Assembly: GCF_041431415.1 (NCBI RefSeq)
Contig: NZ_CP107845.1
Coordinates: 1,364,001 to 1,428,000, forward strand
Source of the DNA: Streptomyces sp. NBC_00513
Lineage (GTDB): Bacteria; Actinomycetota; Actinomycetes; Streptomycetales; Streptomycetaceae
DNA: 64,000 bases
Reading direction: 5' to 3'
The position numbers were made by a program, and so were the translations under genes. Positions within the stretch are counted from its first letter, which is position 1. Each line of letters begins with the position of its first letter. The notes beneath the pieces were generated by a model that made no database searches, was not told the DNA's origin, and was given only the letters and a program-made list of their open reading frames with translations. Below are positions 34,094 to 42,407 of the stretch, piece after piece.

Positions 34094-36208
34094 GGCGGCG
34101 ACCCGCGCGGACGGGTCCGTGTCCAGGAGCGCGAGGTCGGCGGTGAGGTTGTCGAGCCAGGCCATCGCCGCGAAGAACACGGGCGCGGCCGTGGCCGGTT
34201 CGGGACGGCGCAGGGCCCGCTCCGGCGGCGCCGACGGGGGCCTGGGGGCGCCGGAGCGGTCGGCCGCCTCCCGCAACCCGGCCGCGACCCAGGTTCCGTA
34301 CTCCCGGATCCCGGCCGCCTCGACCGGCCCGAGCGGCAGGCCGTCGGGGCTGTCGAGGACCCGCCGGGACCCCCAGAGCACGTGGTGGCCGACCATCAGA
34401 GCGGCCTGCCAGTCCTGGTGGGGCGCGGCCGGCCGTTGGCGTTCGGCCTGGTACTGGGCGAACGCCGTCTCGGCCATGGTCAGGGCGTGCCGCACCCGCA
34501 TGTCCTCGGGGCCGGGCGGCGCCCCCGTGTCACGGGTGGTCACCTCGACGTCGTCCGCCGCGGTCCGCAACAACTCGGCCACCGCGCGCTGGAGTTCGTC
34601 GTGGGCGCCGCGCGGCCAGGCCAACACGCCGCACACGATGCCGATCACGCTGCCGATGAGCACGTCCAGGAAGCGGACCTCGGCCAGCTGCCAGGTCACG
34701 GGCGACAGTTGGGCGAAGACCATGGCGACGACCAGGGTGAACATCGCCTGCGCCCAGCCGACCCCCTTCACCGGCCCGACGATGAACGTGACCAGCATCA
34801 GCGGCGGCAGCATGACCTGGTAGACGGTGGTCGCCTCGCCCGCGAGCGCGAGCACGGTACCGGCGGCGAGCGCGCCGAGGCTGGTGCCGATCAGGGCGGT
34901 CCGTACGGTGCCGCGGGTGGCCACGGCGGTGGTGCGGGTCAGGCTGACCACGGCGAGCATCGCCCAGAAGCCGTGCGGGAGCGAGTCGATCCCGGCCACG
35001 GTGCGGGCGACGGCGAGGGCCACGGCGAGCCGGACGGCGTTCTGGAAGTGCACGGACCTCGGACCGGTGTGCCCGGCGATCCGGTGCCACCACAGTCGGG
35101 CCGTGCTCTGTCGGGCGTACCAGAAGCGGTCCGCCGGGTCGCCTTCCCGCCCGGCCGCCCGGCCGTACACGGCGAGTTCCGCCGCCGAGCGCAGGACGAG
35201 CGCGGCGTCGGCGACCTCCAGCAGCGCGGCGTGCCGGGGGCCGGAGCCCGGCTCCGAGATCGGGGTGTCGGCGAGTTCGGCCCGCAGCCTCCACAGGGGC
35301 GCGGAGTCCGTCGGGGGCCGGCTGCCCTCCCGCAGCAGGACGGCGGTGCCGTCGGCCGACTCCCGCACCGCCCGTACGACGCGCAGGCCGGGCCTTCGGG
35401 CGGGCAGCCCGGCCACCGGCGCGGGCAGGTTGCGGAGCCGGGCCAGCAGGGTGCGGGCCGCGAGCCCGGTGTGGGCGAGTCCCCGCTCCCGTACGCCGGG
35501 GCCGGCGGGCCGTTCCGCCTCCGGGACCATGGAGGGGCGCAGGGTCTCGGCGACGGCCTTGGACCGTTCGGCCTCGGCGGCGGGCAGGGTGTGGGGCCGG
35601 CGTTCCAGGTCGGCCGCGCAGCGGGCCGCCTCGACGGCGGCGTCGGCGGCCCGGTCCCGGTAGCCGGGGACGCGCGGGTCGGGCAGGACGTACCGCTCGG
35701 CGAGGATCAGCAGGACCAGTCCCACGAGGGTGCCGCCCAGCCGCTCCGCGAGGTCGTCGGGGGCGTACGGCGGGAAGCTCGGCAGGATGTACATCAGCTG
35801 GAGGCCGGGGGCGGCCCCGGCCGGCCGGGGCCCGCCCGCGGCGGCGAACGCCAGGCAGAAGCCGATGACGAGCATGCCGGCGACCGCGGTCCAGGTCCGC
35901 ACGGCGAGGAAGGTGCCGATCACCACCAGCACGCAGGTCACGGGCAGGACCCGCACGATGACGACGGACCGCTGCCGGCCGGTGCCGGGGATCCGGGACA
36001 GGCCCGCCAGGGCGACGGCGGCGAAGAGGGCGTAAGTGGCGCCGACGGGCCGGTCCAGGCCGTACAGCAGCCCGTAGAAGGCGAGGCAGGCGGCGAGGGT
36101 GACCCGGACGGACCGGCGCGCGGCCGCCGGCACGGCGCCGGTGCCGGTCCGGAGTTCCTCCAGGGCTCGCACGGTTTCAGCGTCGCACGGCCGGCGCGGG
36201 CGGGACAT
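34085..36208 (-). CDS. FUSC-family membrane protein (YccS/aromatic acid exporter type)
   Basis: A 707-residue inner-membrane protein with two six-helix membrane halves (about 32-170 and 395-535) separated by a cytoplasmic region and followed by a helical tail. The second half has FWAMLAVVSLTRTTAVATRGTVRTALIGTSLGALAAG, the FUSC signature region. Relatives export aromatic carboxylates or act in membrane stress. It starts nine bases after the universal stress protein stop codon, so it is the last gene of an APC permease/USP/FUSC operon. It has no close similarity to the shorter FUSC at 24.7 kb beyond the family signature. Confidence 0.86.
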   Translation of the reverse strand: MSRPRRPCDAETVRALEELRTGTGAVPAAARRSVRVTLAACLAFYGLLYGLDRPVGATYALFAAVALAGLSRIPGTGRQRSVVIVRVLPVTCVLVVIGTFLAVRTWTAVAGMLVIGFCLAFAAAGGPRPAGAAPGLQLMYILPSFPPYAPDDLAERLGGTLVGLVLLILAERYVLPDPRVPGYRDRAADAAVEAARCAADLERRPHTLPAAEAERSKAVAETLRPSMVPEAERPAGPGVRERGLAHTGLAARTLLARLRNLPAPVAGLPARRPGLRVVRAVRESADGTAVLLREGSRPPTDSAPLWRLRAELADTPISEPGSGPRHAALLEVADAALVLRSAAELAVYGRAAGREGDPADRFWYARQSTARLWWHRIAGHTGPRSVHFQNAVRLAVALAVARTVAGIDSLPHGFWAMLAVVSLTRTTAVATRGTVRTALIGTSLGALAAGTVLALAGEATTVYQVMLPPLMLVTFIVGPVKGVGWAQAMFTLVVAMVFAQLSPVTWQLAEVRFLDVLIGSVIGIVCGVLAWPRGAHDELQRAVAELLRTAADDVEVTTRDTGAPPGPEDMRVRHALTMAETAFAQYQAERQRPAAPHQDWQAALMVGHHVLWGSRRVLDSPDGLPLGPVEAAGIREYGTWVAAGLREAADRSGAPRPPSAPPERALRRPEPATAAPVFFAAMAWLDNLTADLALLDTDPSARVAAAR

Positions 36209-36217
36209 TCGGAGGCG

Positions 36218-36634
36218 TCACGGCTCCGTCGGGACACACAGCACGGGGACCGGCGACAGGTGCAGCAGCTTGTGCGGGGTGGAGCCGAGCAGGGCGCCGC
36301 GGATCGGGCTGTCCCCCCAGGTGCCGACGATGATCACCCGGGCCCGGTGGCGTTCGGCCGCGTCGAGCAGGGCCTGGGCGGGTTTGTCGTCGACGACCTC
36401 CACCGTCGAGGGGACTCCGGCCTCGTCGGCGGCCTCCACGGCGTGCGCGAGGGCGCTGCGGCCCGCCTGGCGGACGGCTTCGCGGTGGGCCCGGTACTCC
36501 TCCCCGGTGGCGCCGGGCGCGTTCGCCCCGTAGACCAGCACCAGGGGTTCGCCGAAGGCGGCGGCCACCTCCAGGGCCACCCGCAGGGCGCGTTCGGCGC
36601 CGGGTGATTCGTCGTACCCGAGGACCACGGACAT
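36218..36634 (-). CDS. Universal stress protein (UspA family)
   Basis: A 138-residue single UspA domain. It starts VVLGYDESPGAERALR and ends with the ATP-binding pattern G-x2-G-x9-G-S/T: GTWGDSPIRGALLGST, then LLHLSPVPVLCVP. It is therefore of the ATP-binding type. ATG 36634 follows GGGAGG. It is placed between an APC-family permease (15 bases upstream) and a FUSC protein (nine bases downstream). USPs next to permeases can regulate them by binding; that is possible here. Confidence 0.93.
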   Translation of the reverse strand: MSVVLGYDESPGAERALRVALEVAAAFGEPLVLVYGANAPGATGEEYRAHREAVRQAGRSALAHAVEAADEAGVPSTVEVVDDKPAQALLDAAERHRARVIIVGTWGDSPIRGALLGSTPHKLLHLSPVPVLCVPTEP

Positions 36635-36649
36635 GGGAGGCCTCCCGCT

Positions 36650-38158
36650 TCAGTGCTGTTCGGCGTGGACGAGCGCGGGGTCGGCGACGCCGCGTCGCTC
36701 CTGCCAGAACCGGCCGTCCCGGAGCCGCCAGAAGCACATGACGAGGACGCCGACGACGGCGATCCCGATCCCGATGACCAGCGGCGGTCCCAGTCCGAAC
36801 CAGGAGACGCCGCCGGCCGAGTTGGCCGGGTTCGCCATGTCGCCGACCGACTCCACGAGCAGCCAGGACAGCAGTGCGGCGCCGACCAGCGGGCCCAGAC
36901 CGATGAGCAGGAAGTTGTGCAGGCTCTCCGTCAGGTGGCGCCGGTAGTAGATCACGCAGGCCAGGCCGGTGAGCGCGTAGTAGAAGGCGATGAGCAGGGA
37001 CAGCGCCGTGAGGGAGTCGAGCAGGGCGTTCTCGCTGATCTGGTTGACGACGAGGTACCAGGCGATGGCGATGCCGGCGACCCACCAGGTGCTGACGTCC
37101 GGGGTGCGGAACCGCGGGTGGATGTGGGCGAGCCCCGGAGGCAGTGCGTGGCGGCGGGCCATGGACAGGGCGGTGCGGGAGGCGGGGATGATCGTGGTCT
37201 GGGTGGAGGCGAGGGCCGAGGTGCAGACGGCGAGGAGGACCACCCAGTCCAGGCCGCCCATGACCTCGTGGGCGAGGACCGCGAAGACGGCCTCCTCCTC
37301 GCCCGCGTTCTCGGCGAGGAAGGCGGTTCCGGCGTAGGCGACGACGGCGAAGCCCACGGACAGGTAGGTCACCAGCAGCACCACGGTGGACCAGATGCCC
37401 GCCTTGCCGGGCGCGGTGGCGGAGTTCTCGACCTCCTCGGTGAGGTTCACCGCGGATTCCCAACCCCAGTAGATGAAGACGCCGAGCAGCAGTCCGCCGG
37501 TGAGGGCGGCGCCGCCGGCGCCGAACGGGTTGAGCCAGTCGATGCTCGGTTTGATCGAGTCGAGGGTGCTGGTGCCGGCGTAGACGCGGTAGAGGGCGAC
37601 CACCGCGAAGGTCAGCAGGAAGAAGACCTGGGCGATGATGAGCACGTCCTGGAGGCGCGCCGACATCTCCGTTCCGATGACGCAGACGGCCGTCATGGCG
37701 AGGATCACCACGACGGTGAGGGTCTGTCGGATCACGGGGTCGGTCGCCCAGTCGTCGAGGCCGGCGGCGAGCAGACCGAAGTGGACGGCCACGTCGGCGA
37801 GGGAGCCGATGACCAGCACGCCGGTCATGGCGATCGCCCAGCCGCCCAGCCAGCCGGCCCACGGGCCCATGGCCCGGGTGACCCACGAGAAGGTGGTCCC
37901 GCAGTCCTGGTCGACCTTGTTGAGGTAGTAGAAGGCGGCGGCGATCAGCAGCATGGGGACGAAGGACGCCAGCATCACGCCGGGTGCGTAGATCCCCGCC
38001 AGTGCCACGATCGGCCCGATGACGGCGGCCAGCGAGTAGGCGGGCGAGGTGGAGTTGAGGCCGATGACGAGCGCGTCGAGGAAGCCGATCGCGTTGGCTT
38101 TGAGCCCCGCCTCCGGGATGTCGCTCGCCGGTCCGCCGGCCGTGCCGTCCTGGGCCAT
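36650..38158 (-). CDS. APC-superfamily amino acid/polyamine permease
   Basis: A 502-residue transporter with twelve to fourteen membrane segments. The first helix region GLKANAIGFLDALVIGLNSTSPAYS has the unwound-helix glycine signature of the APC fold. GIYAPGVML, DCGTTFSWVTRAMGPWAGWLGGW and WGWESAVNLTEEVENSA (helix 6 region with the conserved Glu) also fit amino acid permeases. ATG 38158 (MAQDGT) follows GAGGA. It heads an operon with a universal stress protein and a FUSC exporter. Substrate is unknown; amino acid or amine uptake is likely. Confidence 0.92.
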   Translation of the reverse strand: MAQDGTAGGPASDIPEAGLKANAIGFLDALVIGLNSTSPAYSLAAVIGPIVALAGIYAPGVMLASFVPMLLIAAAFYYLNKVDQDCGTTFSWVTRAMGPWAGWLGGWAIAMTGVLVIGSLADVAVHFGLLAAGLDDWATDPVIRQTLTVVVILAMTAVCVIGTEMSARLQDVLIIAQVFFLLTFAVVALYRVYAGTSTLDSIKPSIDWLNPFGAGGAALTGGLLLGVFIYWGWESAVNLTEEVENSATAPGKAGIWSTVVLLVTYLSVGFAVVAYAGTAFLAENAGEEEAVFAVLAHEVMGGLDWVVLLAVCTSALASTQTTIIPASRTALSMARRHALPPGLAHIHPRFRTPDVSTWWVAGIAIAWYLVVNQISENALLDSLTALSLLIAFYYALTGLACVIYYRRHLTESLHNFLLIGLGPLVGAALLSWLLVESVGDMANPANSAGGVSWFGLGPPLVIGIGIAVVGVLVMCFWRLRDGRFWQERRGVADPALVHAEQH

Positions 38159-38240
38159 GTACGCATCCTCACGCACCCGGCACCGCCGCGCGAGGTGGGC
38201 GGCGGTGCCGGTGGGCCGGTCGGGCCGGGGTGGGGCGCCG

Positions 38241-39770
38241 TCAGTCGACGGCCTGGGCGAAGCGGAAGAAGCGGTGCGGGTCGTAGGCGCGCTTGACGCT
38301 CCGCAGCCGGGCGTAGTTGCGGCCGTAGTAGGCCTCCCGCCAGTTCGTGAGCGCCGGGTCCATGTAGTTCTGGTACGAACGGCGGCTGGAGCGCGGGTAC
38401 AGCGTGGCGTAGCCGCCGTCGACCCAGGCCTGGGCGCGTTCGCGGTCCTGCGCGGCGGGGTCGCCGACGGGGAGGCCGACCTGGAAGCCCGCCTCGAAGA
38501 GCACGTCGCGGTGGACGAACGCGGTGGCGCCGGGGGCGACCTCGTTGATCCGGCCGCCGTACGAGAACAGGCCCAGGAAGCGGAACTGGCCCGGCCGCGG
38601 ATCGCTCTGGAGGACGGCGAGGGCGGCCTGGGCGGTCGCCGGGGTCCAGCGCCGGTCGAAGTACACGTTGCGGTAGGTGGCGTAGCTCTCCCGGGGCAGC
38701 GTGGCCCTCGGGGAGTAGCCGATCCGGTGGCACTCCTCGACGGTGGCGTCGGCGCAGCCGTACACCTTCATCATGGCCTGCTGGTACGGGAGCTGAGCGG
38801 CCTCGCGGCTCGTGGTCGGGCGGCCCGCCGAGGCGATCAGCCGGTCGAGGTGTCGGTCCGCGGCGGCCAGGGCGCCGACGTGGGCGCCGGAGACGACGAC
38901 GGTGGGGGCGGTGCCCTCGGGTGAGTCCGCGGGGAGGATGACGAACAGCTCGGAGGCGAGTTCGCGCGGCGCGTCGGCCATCCAGTCCTGCCAGGCGAGC
39001 AGGACGTCGGCGGCGTGGGCCCCGTCGTAGGTGAGGGTGTAGACGGTCATCGAGGGCGCGTCGACGGGGCGCAGTTCCAGGTCGGTGACCACCCCGAAGT
39101 TGCCTCCGCCGCCGCCGCGCAGGGCCCAGTACAGGTCCGGGTGCTCGGCGGCGGAGGTGTCGACCACCGAGCCGTCGGCGAGGACGACGCGCGCGGAGAC
39201 GAGCCGGTCGCTGCCCATGCCGAAGGCGCGCGCCGTCAGTCCGAGGCCGCCGCCCTGCACCCAGCCCCCGATCGCCACGGTGGGGCAGGTGCCGGAGCCG
39301 AGCTGGATGCCGAGGGGGGCCAGGGTGTTGAGGATGTCGACGCCCTGGCTGCCGGGGCCGAGGCGGACGGTGTCGCGGCCGGGACGGATGCTGCTCAGCC
39401 GGGAGACGTCGATGACGAGTCCGGTGGTGGTCGAGTAGCCGGCCTGGCTGTGGCCGCCGCTGCGGACGGCGGCGTGGAGCCCGTGGTCCTGTGCGAAGCG
39501 GACGCAGTGGGCCACGTCGGCGCTGTTGGCACAGTAGGCGACGGCCTGGGGGCGGATCGCGTCGTAGCGGGCCATCTGGAGCTGTTTGGCCAGGTCGTAC
39601 GTGGGGTCCTGGGGCAGGACCAGTCGGCCGGTCAGCCGTTCGCGCAGGCGGGCGAACGGGGCGCCGCGGTCGCTGGCGAGGGCCGCGGTCCCGAAGGCGG
39701 TGCCGGAGGCGAGGAGGCCGGCGGCCCCGGTCGCGGCGCCGGCTCTCATGAGTGTGCGTCTGCTGATCAT
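38241..39770 (-). CDS. Tat-exported berberine-bridge-enzyme-type FAD oxidoreductase
   Basis: A 509-residue flavoenzyme. The N terminus has a twin-arginine signal (SRRTLMRAG, hydrophobic 11-31, ending ALA). The FAD-binding PCMH domain shows RSGGHS with His107 and GTCPTVAIGGW with Cys162, the pair that binds FAD through two covalent bonds in bicovalent flavoproteins. The C terminus has the BBE-type NYMDPALTNWREAYYG and YDPHRFFRFAQ. It would oxidise sugars, alcohols or metabolites outside the cell with O2. ATG 39770 has GGGGGAG upstream. It is the last gene after an NDH-2-like gene on the same strand, 109 bases downstream. Confidence 0.93.
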   Translation of the reverse strand: MISRRTLMRAGAATGAAGLLASGTAFGTAALASDRGAPFARLRERLTGRLVLPQDPTYDLAKQLQMARYDAIRPQAVAYCANSADVAHCVRFAQDHGLHAAVRSGGHSQAGYSTTTGLVIDVSRLSSIRPGRDTVRLGPGSQGVDILNTLAPLGIQLGSGTCPTVAIGGWVQGGGLGLTARAFGMGSDRLVSARVVLADGSVVDTSAAEHPDLYWALRGGGGGNFGVVTDLELRPVDAPSMTVYTLTYDGAHAADVLLAWQDWMADAPRELASELFVILPADSPEGTAPTVVVSGAHVGALAAADRHLDRLIASAGRPTTSREAAQLPYQQAMMKVYGCADATVEECHRIGYSPRATLPRESYATYRNVYFDRRWTPATAQAALAVLQSDPRPGQFRFLGLFSYGGRINEVAPGATAFVHRDVLFEAGFQVGLPVGDPAAQDRERAQAWVDGGYATLYPRSSRRSYQNYMDPALTNWREAYYGRNYARLRSVKRAYDPHRFFRFAQAVD

Positions 39771-39861
39771 GCGGATGGCTCCCCCGGTGGGCACGGTGAG
39801 GTGGGTGTGGTGGATCGGGACGGGCGTGGTGGATCGAGTCGGTGCCGTGGGTCGGTGCGGT

Positions 39862-39879
39862 GGGTCGGGTGGGTATGGG
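39862..39879 (+). other. G-quadruplex-capable sequence
   Basis: Four GGG tracts at 39862, 39867, 39871 and 39877 are separated by loops of two, one and three bases, satisfying the standard intramolecular quadruplex pattern on the plus strand. It directly follows the NDH-2-like stop codon on the minus strand, so it lies in the template strand of the next gene's leader. Confidence 0.6.
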
Positions 39880-41097
39880 TCAGGCGGGTGTGGTGCGGCG
39901 GGTGCGGAAGGCGGGGTCCGCCTGGCGCAGCAGTTCGTCGGCGTCGTCCAGCGGGGGGCGGATCCGCTGCGCGGTGAGGGTCCGCTTGAGGGTCTTGGCC
40001 TCCGCGCCGGTCAGCCGTACGGTTCGCTCCCAGCCGGTGGTGGACACCGCGCCGGCCTCGCCCAGGTCGAGGGTGGTGACGTGGGGAGCCGGGCGGAACG
40101 GTGCGGGCGTCCGGCCGGTCAGGCTCGCGGCGGCGTTGTGCCCGGCGTGTTTGCCGAGCGGGATGGCGTACTGGCAGCTCGGCAGCACGAGGTGGTCAGG
40201 GTCCGCCCGGGCGGCGGCGGTGTCCCCCGCCGCGTACACCCCGGGCGCGCCGGGGACGCGGAGGAACTCGTCCACCTCCAGGCGTCCGATCGGGTCGCGG
40301 GCGCCGGGGACCAGCGCGGTGAGCGGGGCCGCGACGACCCCGCCGGTCCACACGACGGTGCGCGTGGGCAGCACGGCGCCGTCCGAGAGGGTGGCGCCGG
40401 CGGGGGTCACCCGTTCCAGGGTGGTGGCCGGGCGGGTTTCGACGCCGAGCCGCTCCAGCGCCTCGACGATCACCGGTCGGGGGCCGGGGCCGAGGCCGGG
40501 GGCGAGTACCGGGGCCCGTTCCACGAGGACCACCCGCACCTCGGCGGTGGCGCCGTGGGGTGCGGCGATCACGCGGAGCCGGCCGACGAGTTCGGTCGCG
40601 GTCTCCAGGCCGGTGAAGCCCGAGCCGACGACGAGGGCGGTGAAGCGGCCCGGTGCGACGGGCTCGCCCGGCAGGCCGTGCAGGTGGGTGTCCAGGGCGG
40701 TGGCGGAGTCGATGTCGTCGACGTCGAAGAGCAGGTCGGCGCCGGGCAGCTCGGGCCGCACCAGACGGCTTCCGCACGCCAGGATCAACCGGCGGTAGGG
40801 CAGGACGAGTTCATGGCCGGCCGTGTCCGCGGTGGTGACACGTCGCCCGACGGTGTCGATTCCCGTCACGGTCGCGGCGACGCGCCCCACCCCGATCGGG
40901 CCCAGGACGCGGTCGAGCGGGACCCTCATGGTGTGCGGGTCGGCCTCGTAGAGCCGGGGCCTGAGCACCAGGTCGTTCCCCGGGGTGACCAGGGTGACCG
41001 AGTGGTGGGAGGCGCCCGCCTCCCGGAGGGCGCGGACGGCGGACGCGGCCGCCCAGACCCCGGCGAAGCCGCCGCCGACGACGAGGATGTCCGGCAT
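39880..41097 (-). CDS. NAD(P)/FAD-dependent oxidoreductase, type II NADH dehydrogenase-like
   Basis: A 405-residue two-dinucleotide-binding flavoprotein. FAD site VVGGGFAGVWAA at residues 5-17, NAD(P)H site VVGSGFTGLETATEL (about 155-170), and the second FAD motif GVYAAGDTAAA (about 285-295) are in place. It resembles Ndh-type enzymes, which pass electrons from NADH to quinone at the membrane, but the C-terminal membrane anchor is short and the family includes carotenoid and other oxidoreductases. It starts four bases after the stop of a small hypothetical gene, so these are coupled, with the BBE enzyme downstream. Confidence 0.87.
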   Translation of the reverse strand: MPDILVVGGGFAGVWAAASAVRALREAGASHHSVTLVTPGNDLVLRPRLYEADPHTMRVPLDRVLGPIGVGRVAATVTGIDTVGRRVTTADTAGHELVLPYRRLILACGSRLVRPELPGADLLFDVDDIDSATALDTHLHGLPGEPVAPGRFTALVVGSGFTGLETATELVGRLRVIAAPHGATAEVRVVLVERAPVLAPGLGPGPRPVIVEALERLGVETRPATTLERVTPAGATLSDGAVLPTRTVVWTGGVVAAPLTALVPGARDPIGRLEVDEFLRVPGAPGVYAAGDTAAARADPDHLVLPSCQYAIPLGKHAGHNAAASLTGRTPAPFRPAPHVTTLDLGEAGAVSTTGWERTVRLTGAEAKTLKRTLTAQRIRPPLDDADELLRQADPAFRTRRTTPA

Positions 41098-41101
41098 CGC
41101 G

Positions 41102-41620
41102 CTAGCCCCCCGCGCCGTCGGCCCGAAGGCCCGGGTCCCGGGTGATCCGGTCGAGGAGGGCGTGTACCGCGTCCACGGCGTCGACCACCTCTCGGGCGTG
41201 TGCCGCCGTCTCGTGGACGTGTCCGACCGCCTCTCGGGCGTGTGCCGCCGCCTGCCGGGTGTGCTCCGCGTCGTACGGGTCCTCGGGCGCGGCGGGGCCG
41301 GCCGCTCCGGGGTCGGCCGGCCCCGGGGAGATCAGCAGCTCCAGCACGGCGCCGAGGAGCAGGGCGAGCCGGCCCCCGTTGTCCGCGAGGAAGCTCATCG
41401 ATCCCTCCGCGAGGGCTGCCCGCAGGCGGGGCGCGGTGAGTGCGCCGTCGCCCGCCGAGGCGGTGAGCAGGAGTTCGCCGATGCGGGCCTCCAGCGCGGT
41501 CGGCGCCCACCGGGCGCTCGCGTGGTCCCGGCTCAGGGTGGCCAGCAGGGTGCGGACACGGGTGAGGGCGGCCGGCTCCGGGAGGACGGGGCGGGTCGAC
41601 GAGGGGGCGTGCGTGGTCAT
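41102..41620 (-). CDS. Hypothetical helical protein with 14-residue repeat
   Basis: A 172-residue protein I do not recognise. It is predicted helical throughout. The C-terminal part has two similar 14-residue units, AAAHAREAVGHVHE and TAAHAREVVDAVDA, encoded by a 20-base direct repeat at 41189-41208 and 41231-41250 spaced 42 bases, consistent with a coiled coil. The middle contains a hydrophobic segment LALLLGAVLELLI. The start ATG 41620 is tentative because the ribosome binding site is weak. It ends four bases before the NDH-2-like gene, so it is likely translated with it and may be a partner of that enzyme. Confidence 0.7.
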   Translation of the reverse strand: MTTHAPSSTRPVLPEPAALTRVRTLLATLSRDHASARWAPTALEARIGELLLTASAGDGALTAPRLRAALAEGSMSFLADNGGRLALLLGAVLELLISPGPADPGAAGPAAPEDPYDAEHTRQAAAHAREAVGHVHETAAHAREVVDAVDAVHALLDRITRDPGLRADGAGG

Positions 41621-41725
41621 GTCGCCAGCGTCCCGGCCGCCGGACAGGGCGTGACCAAGAACCGGCAAGGCGCGGGCGAGGCCCCGTCGTCGAGAGGCCG
41701 CGGTCGGGTGCGGCGGAGGCGGGTC

Positions 41726-42175
41726 TCAGACCTCGACGGCGAAGTGCAGGGCGCCGATGGTCAGGCCGTGGCGGTGGTAGAAGCGGTGGGCGCCCTGGTT
41801 GGTCACCCCGGAGTCCAGTTCCACGCGGACGCATCCCTCCTCCCGGGCCCGGGACTTCAGGGCGGCCAGCAGCAGCGCACCGGTCCCGCGCGAGCGCCGG
41901 TCCGGATCGGTGACCAGGTCGTCGACGAACAGGATCCGACCGCGGCTGGTGGCGAGGACACGGTGGGCCGCCACGCCGAGGCAGTGGCCGGCCTCGTCGT
42001 AGGCGGCGGTGAACACCAGCCCCTGTGCCTGGGCTTCGGTCGCGAAGGCCGCGAAGGCCTGCTCGTCGAGCGCGGGTCGCAGGGCCCGGATGAGCGGGCC
42101 GACGTCGGTGGCGACGCGCGGATCGCCGATCGGCACCTCGTGGAGTGCCGCGGTGCGCGGCGGGGTCGTGGTCAT
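41726..42175 (-). CDS. GNAT-family N-acetyltransferase
   Basis: A 149-residue acetyltransferase. The acetyl-CoA binding core is LFVDDLVTDPDRRSRGTGALLLAALKSRA, quoted here as its two parts VDDLVTDPD and RRSRGTGALLL. ELDSGVTNQGAHRFYHRHGL forms the C-terminal substrate side. ATG 42175 is chosen because the family fold begins right after it; ATG 42184 is possible. The acceptor is unknown. It is divergent from the quinone-reductase-like gene across a 232-base region with regular TTGACG repeats. Confidence 0.87.
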   Translation of the reverse strand: MTTTPPRTAALHEVPIGDPRVATDVGPLIRALRPALDEQAFAAFATEAQAQGLVFTAAYDEAGHCLGVAAHRVLATSRGRILFVDDLVTDPDRRSRGTGALLLAALKSRAREEGCVRVELDSGVTNQGAHRFYHRHGLTIGALHFAVEV

Positions 42176-42232
42176 GACCGGCATCGTAGGGATGGCGGCC
42201 GGGCGGCCGATGGAGCGGCGGCCTCGTCCGAC

Positions 42233-42278
42233 TTGACGTTCCGGGCCCGGACTTGACGTGCGGGACGGGGACTTGACG
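42233..42278. repeat. Three TTGACG elements spaced exactly 20 bases
   Basis: CTTGACG-type hexamers start at 42233, 42253 and 42273, two of them within GGACTTGACG. TTGACG is also a canonical -35. A related GACGGACCTCGG block occurs at 42275-42286 and again at 42341-42352. The array sits in the divergent promoter region between the acetyltransferase and the quinone-reductase-like gene. Confidence 0.6.
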
Positions 42279-42407
42279 GACCTCGGTGGTGCGATTCGCC
42301 GTCCGGGGGCGCCGAGGTGACACACCGGGGACGGGGAGGTGACGGACCTCGGGCGGTGATCGCCTCCGGCGGCCCGGGAGCCCCGGAACCGCACCAGAAT
42401 CCGGGCC

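Noticed and set aside
33038..36607. A very long open frame on the plus strand across the LysR and FUSC genes
   Set aside because: It spans two well-supported genes in other frames and has no recognisable domain; long false frames are expected in GC-rich DNA.
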